DNA from: JAEUSG01 sp964590225
Lineage (GTDB): Bacteria > Fibrobacterota > OXYB2-FULL-49-7 > JAEUSG01
Assembly (NCBI GenBank): GCA_964590225.1
Contig: CAZPWS010000021.1
Coordinates: 1-49,365, forward strand
Length of the DNA: 49,365 nucleotides
Direction of reading: 5' to 3'
Shown here: positions 43,305 through 49,365 of the stretch, piece after piece
Layout: each line of letters starts with the position of its first letter
Position numbering within the stretch: the stretch's first letter is position 1
Notes under the pieces: generated by a model
The model's input: only the letters and a program-made list of their open reading frames with translations
Databases searched by the model: none
Told to the model about the DNA's origin: nothing
Translations under genes and position numbers: made by a program

Positions 43305-44342
43305 TTACCGTTTTCCGGTTATATTGTTCCATACCTTCAGCGTAACCCATCCATGCGACACAGTATCTATTCTGATTACAAAACGGTTAGGCTCCGGCTT
43401 TACCTGAACAACCTTTCCGTTATACATGAGGATGCCCTCGCCATTACCAAGCATTCGAATGTATATAGCAGAGTCTGCCGCAAACTTTTTTGCGTGACCC
43501 TTGCTAAAATAGTTGGTCCAAGTGCTGCTATTTCGATACACAGTTAACGATATATTCCCTTTTGTACAAATAAAATCAGCCTGAACTTGTCCGTCAACTT
43601 CGTCCTGATATCGTTTGACAATATCCGGCAATTTGAAATCATCTTTATTTAACGACTCTCTAATTGTCTCTGTTTCAGTCTCAATATTTGAAGCAGACAC
43701 ACTTGCATTGCCGGACACACTGCTGCTCAAAGTCGCTTGAGTTCCCTCCATCTTATCCGTTACCTCTTCGTTCTCATTTCCTAAGGCAGTATCAGCATCA
43801 ATAAACTCATCCTCAGATGGTTCTTGTGTAGCGTGAGTTTTTAAGCCTTCGCCTTTGTCTGTTGGCATCATAATAAAAATCAGTAATGCCGCCGACAGTA
43901 AAAGCACAACCGGCAAAAAGGTTTTAGCTCGTCTTTTACTTACATTTGCATCCTGTTCGGTATCGGCCGTTTCCTCTTTCTCCTGCTGTTCAGGCGCTAA
44001 TGCTGTGTTGTTAGTTCTGGAAGGACGCTCTTTTATTTCGTATTCCGGATGTTCAAGCCTGTACCGTTCAAATATTTCATCCGGATTCAGTTCAAGATAT
44101 TTAGCAACACTTTTTAAAAAAAGTTTGTTATAAGTAACTCCAGGAAGCTTATTATACTCATCGCGCTCAATTGCCTGAATAAAATCGGCATGAATATGAG
44201 TTCTTTGTGCCATTCTTGATAAGTCAACACCATTGCCAATTCTCGTTTTTCTTAAAAAAGCTCCCAGTGTCTCTTTCTCAAAAATTCTGCTCGGTTCTCT
44301 CTGTTCTTCTATTTTGTTTTCATTATCCATAGCTTTACTCAC
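43305..44342 (-). CDS. rodZ: RodZ-like cytoskeletal/cell-shape protein
   Basis: In this 345-residue protein the cytoplasmic HTH_25 domain (about 25-95: LGAFLRKTRIGNGVDLSRMAQRTHI, FLKSVAKYLELNPDEIFERY) binds MreB in rod-shaped bacteria. A membrane helix lies at about 141-160. A periplasmic Ser/Thr/Glu-rich stretch leads to a DUF4115-type beta domain (about 255-340). The start is a GTG overlapping the maf stop (GTGA). An ATG at 44330 is the alternative. Confidence 0.88.
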   Translation of the reverse strand: MSKAMDNENKIEEQREPSRIFEKETLGAFLRKTRIGNGVDLSRMAQRTHIHADFIQAIERDEYNKLPGVTYNKLFLKSVAKYLELNPDEIFERYRLEHPEYEIKERPSRTNNTALAPEQQEKEETADTEQDANVSKRRAKTFLPVVLLLSAALLIFIMMPTDKGEGLKTHATQEPSEDEFIDADTALGNENEEVTDKMEGTQATLSSSVSGNASVSASNIETETETIRESLNKDDFKLPDIVKRYQDEVDGQVQADFICTKGNISLTVYRNSSTWTNYFSKGHAKKFAADSAIYIRMLGNGEGILMYNGKVVQVKPEPNRFVIRIDTVSHGWVTLKVWNNITGKR

Positions 44343-44917
44343 TTTATAATATAGTTATCAAGCAACTCCATCAAGTGTTTTACGGGCAGACCAACAACAT
44401 TAAAAAAACAGCCATTTACCTTTTCTACAAATGCCCCGCCAGCCCCCTGAATTCCATAAGCACCGGCTTTGTCCATTGGCTCCCCTGATTCAATATAAGA
44501 TTTAATCTCCCTATTGGATAGCGGCCTGAATGTAACCTTTGTTGTCGCAACCTTTGCAATAACTCGCCCCTCGGGAACAACTACCATTGCAATTCCAGAA
44601 TAAACGGTATGGGTATTGCCAGACAAATCTTTAAGCATTATAAATGCCTCTTTTAAAGATCGGGGCTTTTCAAGCACTTCACCATCATAATAAACCACAG
44701 TATCAAACCCAAGCACAAGCCCACGCTTAACCCTTTTCGCCACCGCAAGCGCCTTGCTTTCTGCCAATAGCCTAACCTTTGCAGCAGGTTTCATCTCTGG
44801 CGTCTCCTCCGAAACACCGGATTCCATTTTACTAAATGGAAAACCAAAGCGTGTAAGAAGTTCGTTTCTTCTTGGAGACATCGAAGCTAAATACAGTTTC
44901 CGTTTAAGCTTGTGCAT
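44339..44917 (-). CDS. maf: Maf-like nucleotide pyrophosphatase
   Basis: This 192-residue protein has the family N-terminus LYLASMSPRRNELL, the VLGFDTVVYYDGEVLEKP substrate loop, and the later motif GEPMDKAGAYGIQGAGGAF. It hydrolyses non-canonical or pyrimidine nucleoside triphosphates. It lies between the TraF-like protein (6 bases) and rodZ (4-base overlap). Confidence 0.95.
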   Translation of the reverse strand: MHKLKRKLYLASMSPRRNELLTRFGFPFSKMESGVSEETPEMKPAAKVRLLAESKALAVAKRVKRGLVLGFDTVVYYDGEVLEKPRSLKEAFIMLKDLSGNTHTVYSGIAMVVVPEGRVIAKVATTKVTFRPLSNREIKSYIESGEPMDKAGAYGIQGAGGAFVEKVNGCFFNVVGLPVKHLMELLDNYIIK

Positions 44918-44923
44918 TGGAAA

Positions 44924-46027
44924 CTAAAAGCGGATATCGGCGCCAAGTTGTATGAAGTGGATGCTTGCAGGCATCGCTCCAGGATAATCTCCAAGCTCTT
45001 GAGTATGATTTAAATAATCAAGATGGAAAATAAAAAAATGTAGCGTAGTCCCAAATGTCAAGTAGCCTTGGTGTATTCCCCCTCTCACATCAAGATTATT
45101 CAATCTTGTCTCGGCTCCAATATTAAGTTTAGTTAAAAAGTTCCCATATCTCATTAGGTCAACAAGATCGAGGGTAATTGTAGCATCTTCTATCAATTTA
45201 CTTTCCATAAGAGGTAAAATTTTGTAAGCAGAGCCAAGGTTAAATCGGGGACGCAATAATTCTCCACCCATATACGAAGGAAAATCCTGAATGGAAGTTG
45301 CCAGCCTAAAAGAACCGAAATGGAAAAGCGCTCCCACATCAAGCCCAGGTCCTGTTGTATGCTTAAGCAAGGGATCAAAAGCATCAATCGCTTTATCCTT
45401 GTCGGATATAGTGCCGACAAATTCAAGCGTTTGCCCAATGCCAAGGGGGATATTGTCTATAGCGTATCTGTCCGTTATTTTTAAACTTGCACCGAGCGAT
45501 ATTCTACGACCGAATCTCTTTGCAACAGATGCCGTTAAAACCTGATCCATCTGGGCGCCAACAAAAAACTTTGGCACCATAACCCCTGATTCAAGCATAA
45601 GCCGCAAAGGAGTATTCCAATAATAACTTGCGCCCAAAGACAAATCAAACATTCGCATCATAAAGGCAACATTAGGAACTACACCAGCACCAAGCCACTT
45701 GAGATCAAAAGGTTTTAAGTCATCATAAAAAGTGTTATCAATATTTTTAATATCACTCAACTTCTTTCCTTGATTAATAGCAAAAGTAGCAAGATCAGAC
45801 AACTCAGGATTACCAAAAAAACCAACATTCACCGACAACTGCATATGCTCATTAAATAGATCCAGACACGCAGGATTTATATATGTGGCAGACGCATCAT
45901 CGGCATTTGCAAGATTAGCCCCCCCCATACCCATAGTTCGCGCGCCAGTAAATGTTGACCCCGCACGAGCAAAAGTAAGCGAGCTTGTCATCAATACCAC
46001 GACTATAAAAAGCAGTTTTTGTTTCAT
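44924..46027 (-). CDS. Outer-membrane beta-barrel protein (TraF/PorV-like)
   Basis: The protein has 367 residues. A signal peptide (about 1-22) precedes GARTMGMGGANLANADDASATYINPACL (residues about 28-55). This start is shared by FadL/PorV/TraF-like barrel proteins of the FCB group. Alternating beta strands and turns fill the rest, with a terminal aromatic strand IQLGADIRF. GGGAG precedes the ATG. It begins three bases after the 597-residue lipoprotein, so both are probably cotranslated envelope proteins. Confidence 0.78.
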   Translation of the reverse strand: MKQKLLFIVVVLMTSSLTFARAGSTFTGARTMGMGGANLANADDASATYINPACLDLFNEHMQLSVNVGFFGNPELSDLATFAINQGKKLSDIKNIDNTFYDDLKPFDLKWLGAGVVPNVAFMMRMFDLSLGASYYWNTPLRLMLESGVMVPKFFVGAQMDQVLTASVAKRFGRRISLGASLKITDRYAIDNIPLGIGQTLEFVGTISDKDKAIDAFDPLLKHTTGPGLDVGALFHFGSFRLATSIQDFPSYMGGELLRPRFNLGSAYKILPLMESKLIEDATITLDLVDLMRYGNFLTKLNIGAETRLNNLDVRGGIHQGYLTFGTTLHFFIFHLDYLNHTQELGDYPGAMPASIHFIQLGADIRF

Positions 46028-46030
46028 GGT

Positions 46031-47824
46031 TTACTCCCTCGCCCGTATAGATTCAGGGTTATTGGCGATATGTTGCTTGATATAATTTATAAATGCCTGC
46101 TTGTACATTGGACTCCAAAGATGAATGGTCCTCATATCGATATCGCCATCTTCGTCAATTAAACCATCACCATCATTGTCGATGCCGTCATAATATTCCT
46201 CATCAATACCCCAGTCGCCAGCTATCCATTCACCGTAACCCGCACCGCTATTTATTGCAGCGATTATGGCATCCTTGTTTGCAACGACATGCGCGCGGTT
46301 AATAATAACCCCACCAGGACCTGTTATGCGGCCATCAGTAGTAATCGTATCATGCCAGATCATTGGAGCAGTAGGACGAAAATCCATAATAGTTGAATCA
46401 AATGCAAATTTTCCTGTTTGATACTGTAATCTATTATCAATCTTGATAAAATCACCATCCTGATCAAGGGAATCCCTTACAACTCGCGAATCTTCGTCCT
46501 TAAGACCATCACCATCACTATCGGCATCATCCATACGCTCTTCGTCAATTCCCCAATCACCTGCTACAAACTCACCACCGTGTGCGCCCTTAAACGAATA
46601 AAAGGTATCGGTATCTACAATTTTTACCAAGAATAAAGTTGAGTCATATTCACCGGTTGTTGAATTATATCCTTCCCTAACATAGTTGACAGGAATTCGA
46701 CCGTGGTTGCGTCGTATGTCAGAAATGGTAGTGGTAAGATTAATTTCCCTGGAATTATCAGTTGGATCTATCCAATCGATATGTTTATTACCGTTGGTGT
46801 CAAACCAAATCATTCTTTGTGGAAAATCTGGGTGGCTACCTGGAGTTTTAAAAAAATCGTTGTCGTTATCTTTCCAATCGTTATAATAAAAGTAACCAGC
46901 CTTCGCAATTATAGTCTGCATTTGCTTTTGCGGGTCGTTCATCATCGCTTTTTTCGCCGAGTCAATATTTGCCCCTTCAAGCTCCATTTTGGTATCTGTT
47001 ATGGCATTTAATGATATCTCCGCCGCTGCAATTAAATTTTCTATCATACCGTTAATATCAGACGGTCCATCAAATAGCTGTTTCACAGAGTCAACATTAA
47101 TATTTATATTATTAATATCCTTTAACCCACCTGCCATTATCATGTACAACTTTCGTTCGGCATTCCATGGTCCAAGGGATATATCAAGCATTCCATCCTT
47201 AGGTTTTTGGTCAAGACTTATCAATGCAGTTCGCAAGGCAGACAACATTGTAAAGTCCATTCGAACAATATCTTTTGTAAAGGTACCTTTATTGGCAGTT
47301 TTATACTCAGAAGTACCGTCGCCATAAATTCTCTCAAGCGATGCGTAAGCACGCATTGTAGGATTGTATAAGTCGGCCAATCTATTGTAAAGCGAATCGT
47401 ACAATGTAAATGCTATGATAGTATCTTCATTCGGATTTGAACGCTTTGGAATTTGCACATTTCGTAAAGTTACATTCGGTGTATTTGCATCTGGGAAAAA
47501 TGGTAGTTTGCTGCTGTTTTCGTTGATTAACTCATCTATGAGATCCGGCAGTCTGATTGCTTTAGGTTTTGCGGTCAGTAAAATCATTTCCGCTTGTAAG
47601 TACCATCCATCACTTAGCTCAGGGTCCTTTTCCGTTGCTCTTGTATAATACCCAAATGCTTTATCGTAGTCTCCAGCCCGCTTAGCCCTATTTCCAAGCA
47701 TCACAAGTCCCTCTGCAGAAGTCTCCAGAAGTGAATCCGGCGCCTGAAAAAGATTCGTCCCGCAATCTGTTGTAAATAAAGCTAATAGTGAAAACAATAA
47801 AAGTGATTTTATCTGTTTTTTCAT
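46031..47824 (-). CDS. Lipoprotein-like TPR protein with two Asp-rich calcium-type repeats
   Basis: The protein has 597 residues. A signal peptide (about 1-21, with a non-ideal lipobox at TTDC) leads to a short TPR-like region (about 35-90). A helical middle part follows. Residues 422-446 and 536-560 are a duplicated module (AGDWGIDEE followed by DxDxDGDGLxDED). These DxDxDG segments resemble EF-hand or thrombospondin-type-3 calcium loops. GGAGG precedes the ATG. The protein shares an operon with the TraF-like barrel, so an outer-membrane complex is possible. Confidence 0.75.
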   Translation of the reverse strand: MKKQIKSLLLFSLLALFTTDCGTNLFQAPDSLLETSAEGLVMLGNRAKRAGDYDKAFGYYTRATEKDPELSDGWYLQAEMILLTAKPKAIRLPDLIDELINENSSKLPFFPDANTPNVTLRNVQIPKRSNPNEDTIIAFTLYDSLYNRLADLYNPTMRAYASLERIYGDGTSEYKTANKGTFTKDIVRMDFTMLSALRTALISLDQKPKDGMLDISLGPWNAERKLYMIMAGGLKDINNININVDSVKQLFDGPSDINGMIENLIAAAEISLNAITDTKMELEGANIDSAKKAMMNDPQKQMQTIIAKAGYFYYNDWKDNDNDFFKTPGSHPDFPQRMIWFDTNGNKHIDWIDPTDNSREINLTTTISDIRRNHGRIPVNYVREGYNSTTGEYDSTLFLVKIVDTDTFYSFKGAHGGEFVAGDWGIDEERMDDADSDGDGLKDEDSRVVRDSLDQDGDFIKIDNRLQYQTGKFAFDSTIMDFRPTAPMIWHDTITTDGRITGPGGVIINRAHVVANKDAIIAAINSGAGYGEWIAGDWGIDEEYYDGIDNDGDGLIDEDGDIDMRTIHLWSPMYKQAFINYIKQHIANNPESIRARE

Positions 47825-47908
47825 ACTGTAATACCTCCAGTTATAATGACCTGTGGGATACAGTTATAAATTACTTCATTGCGTATGATGCAGCAACAAT
47901 ATAAATGT

Positions 47909-49165
47909 CTAACCGCTATTTTTTCGCAATGGAAATGGGGGCGCATCAAGCGGGCTAACTACCTTTAGTGTGTCGCGCTGTGATACATGCGTGTATATCA
48001 TTGTAGTGCTTAGATGGCTATGTCCCAGTAATTCTTGTACTGTACGGATGTCATATCCTGCGCTCAGTAGGTGTGTAGCAAAACTATGACGAAGAGTGTG
48101 CACCGAAGCTGACTCATTAACCCCAGCCTTTCGAACTGCCTCCTTGAATCGCCGCTGTATGCTATTCTCCAAAACATGGTACCGCCTCACTATGCGACTG
48201 CGAGGATCAATCGAAAGCGATTTAGCCGGAAACATCCAAAACCAGGACCATTCTAGACCAGCCTTAGGATACTTGCGCTCCAGAGCATCAGGTAAGGCAA
48301 CACCAGCAACGAACTCAGCCCGATCTTTCTCAAAAATCTTTCGAGCAGAAAAAATCTGGGTTTTTAAATCATCCATTGTCGATTTTGGCAAAACGGTTAT
48401 TCTGTCTTTATCACCCTTCCCTGCTCTGACAATTAGAGTGTTAGAACTGAAATCAACATCCTTTATACGCAAGTCCATGCATTCTGATATCCTTAGCCCC
48501 GATCCATACAGAATTTTTGCAATTAGACGATCAACTCCTGATAGGTGCAAAAGAATTTTTTCGATATCTTCCCGCGCAAGCCATATCGGCAACTTCCGAC
48601 TTGGCCTTGCTATAATCGACTTTTGTGAAATTGTAAGTTTTTTTCCAAGCACATTTCTGAAATAAAAGAGTATAGCATTGAAAGCAAGATTTTGTGTGGT
48701 TTTCGAGACATCTTCTTCTACTGCTAAATGCGTCAAATATTGTTCGACAGAATCATTCGTTGGCATTGCAACACCTATTTTACAACAAAATTCAAGAAAG
48801 CGTTTTACCCAACCGACATAAGCCTTTTCTGTGGCATAAGATAAATGTTTTAATCGTAATATTTTAACTAATTCGGACAACGCATCGTCATCGGGTATTA
48901 TACAATGCTTAACCTGCTCATTATTCTCTTTTGACATATAAAAAATATACAGTTGTATCGCTTCTTTTGCCTGATTTATCTGCCATTCTTCCTTAGTTTT
49001 GCCTATAAATGTCAAAAAACTATCAATTTCAGCCTGTTTAACAGATGAATAGCCCGTAACACTATGATTTATAAACCTTTCAAACCAATCTACCCACCTT
49101 AAATAATAAGTCACTCTGTTCTCAGGAATTTTATGTACCTCTTTTAAAAATCTTGAAAACTCCAC
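47909..49165 (-). CDS. intI: Integron integrase (IntI-type tyrosine recombinase)
   Basis: The 418-residue tyrosine recombinase has catalytic R225 (GSGLRISE), K250 region, H356-x-x-R359 (HTLRHSFATHLL), H382 (LLGHSHLS) and Y391 (TTMIYTHV). Between the two catalytic patches lies the extra stretch unique to integron integrases (about 293-330: LERKYPKAGLEWSWFWMFPA, then RIVRRYHV). A core-binding domain spans about 100-182. Residues 1-85 look like a second, degenerate core-binding domain, making the protein about 80 residues longer than usual IntI. The GTG start at 49165 has GGAGG eight bases upstream. It reads leftward, away from a putative attI and outward promoter. Confidence 0.93.
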   Translation of the reverse strand: MEFSRFLKEVHKIPENRVTYYLRWVDWFERFINHSVTGYSSVKQAEIDSFLTFIGKTKEEWQINQAKEAIQLYIFYMSKENNEQVKHCIIPDDDALSELVKILRLKHLSYATEKAYVGWVKRFLEFCCKIGVAMPTNDSVEQYLTHLAVEEDVSKTTQNLAFNAILFYFRNVLGKKLTISQKSIIARPSRKLPIWLAREDIEKILLHLSGVDRLIAKILYGSGLRISECMDLRIKDVDFSSNTLIVRAGKGDKDRITVLPKSTMDDLKTQIFSARKIFEKDRAEFVAGVALPDALERKYPKAGLEWSWFWMFPAKSLSIDPRSRIVRRYHVLENSIQRRFKEAVRKAGVNESASVHTLRHSFATHLLSAGYDIRTVQELLGHSHLSTTMIYTHVSQRDTLKVVSPLDAPPFPLRKNSG

Positions 49166-49245
49166 TTACCATTCCTCCATCTAAGCTATCATAAAACAAT
49201 CTTATATTGCATATTTCCACTATATTTGACCTTTTAAAGAGTAAA

Positions 49246-49274
49246 CTTATTCATTTATTGACAGAAACTAACAA
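49246..49274 (-). promoter_or_regulatory. Candidate integrase promoter Pint
   Basis: On the minus strand TTGTTA (49274-49269) and AATAAG (49251-49246) are 17 bases apart. The -35 lies inside the spacer of the outward promoter, so the two would compete. No LexA box is seen here. Confidence 0.4.
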
Positions 49275-49286
49275 ATAAGCTATCTT
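49258..49286 (+). promoter_or_regulatory. Candidate cassette promoter Pc
   Basis: A perfect TTGACA (49258-49263), a 17-base spacer and TATCTT (49281-49286) point toward attI and the window edge. This is the position expected for the Pc promoter that expresses integron cassettes. Confidence 0.65.
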
Positions 49287-49310
49287 ACTCTTCATCAATA
49301 GAAGTTTAAT

Positions 49311-49317
49311 GTTAGAC
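49311..49317 (+). other. attI: Putative attI core site GTTAGAC
   Basis: GTTAGAC fits the integron core-site consensus GTTRRRY, with cleavage expected after the first G. It lies 146 bases upstream of intI and about 25 bases past the Pc -10 box. Everything to the right would be cassette DNA. A seven-base match alone is weak; the position next to intI and Pc gives it weight. Confidence 0.6.
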
Positions 49318-49345
49318 GGCAAAGTCACAGACCGCGGGATCTCTT

Positions 49346-49365
49346 ATGACCAACTACTTTGATAG
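49346..49365 (+). CDS. First gene-cassette ORF start (cut by window edge)
   Basis: An ATG 28 bases after the GTTAGAC site opens MTNYFD before the window ends. GGGA lies upstream. Cassette genes typically start a few tens of bases after the recombination point. With six codons visible the call is tentative. Confidence 0.3.

Noticed and set aside
47907..47913. GTCTAAC at the 3' end of intI, the reverse complement of the attI core site
   Set aside because: It would fit an attC R'' box, but no matching GTTRRRY lies within 150 bases on the correct side. It spans the intI stop codon. A seven-base match in 1.4 kb is likely by chance.
1..49365. CRISPR arrays, tRNA, rRNA or insertion sequences
   Set aside because: No regular direct repeats, no tRNA-like cloverleaf in the short intergenic gaps, and no transposase were seen. 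The integrase is integron-type, not an IS.

Overview
The window (about 41% GC, very densely coded) comes from a Gram-negative-type, flagellated bacterium. Evidence for this is one flagellar export/hook-length pair, an outer-membrane beta-barrel protein, many lipoprotein or Sec signal peptides, three parvulin-type periplasmic proteins, RodZ, and a secreted protein with an FlgD-like/T9SS-type C-terminal tail. That last feature and the overall gene style point to the FCB supergroup, perhaps a Fibrobacterota/Chitinivibrionia-like lineage. The taxonomic placement is inference; no rRNA or tRNA gene is present. The lexA gene carries a GAAC-N4-GTTC (Cheo-type) box.

Layout. 1-5.8 kb, minus strand: start of cutA (cut by the window edge), a chemoreceptor fused to a hemerythrin, an SGNH hydrolase, a small unknown protein and a CHASE2-Ser/Thr kinase. 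5.9-15.7 kb, plus strand, one tight run: a membrane protein with a C-terminal HTH-like tail, a FliK-like protein, a cytoplasmic FlhB-C-like protein, two unknowns, a partner-switching set (RsbW-like, STAS-RsbW fusion, STAS), a parvulin/TPR lipoprotein and recG. 15.8-17.2 kb: a sulfatase. 17.2-25.4 kb, minus strand, an eight-gene run: rpsT, lysA, an unknown membrane protein, a FecR-domain protein, PPi-type phosphofructokinase, an aldose epimerase, a YjbQ protein and a sigma-54 activator. 25.5-27.8 kb, plus strand: an IclR regulator overlapping a second sulfatase.

27.8-33.6 kb: a secreted transglutaminase-like protein, an FlgD-like/T9SS-tailed secreted protein, a small membrane export-family protein, an unknown, lexA, two small membrane proteins, a perfect intrinsic terminator and an SprA-related metalloprotease. 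33.7-35.0 kb: a MATE-like transporter. 35.0-47.8 kb, minus strand, a long run: lipoprotein with Asp-rich repeats, TraF/PorV-like outer-membrane protein, maf, rodZ, tatD, rfbB, trxB, two cyclic-nucleotide-binding paralogues, two PpiC-type proteins and a lipoprotein.

47.9-49.4 kb: an integron platform. A 418-residue integron-type tyrosine integrase faces leftward. Upstream of it lie a TTGACA-N17-TATCTT promoter pointing outward, a GTTAGAC core site (putative attI) and the first bases of what looks like cassette 1. The cassette array itself would lie beyond the right edge. This is the most interesting item in the window. The second is the partner-switching module, with a STAS-ATPase fusion whose ATP-binding G1 loop is degenerate.
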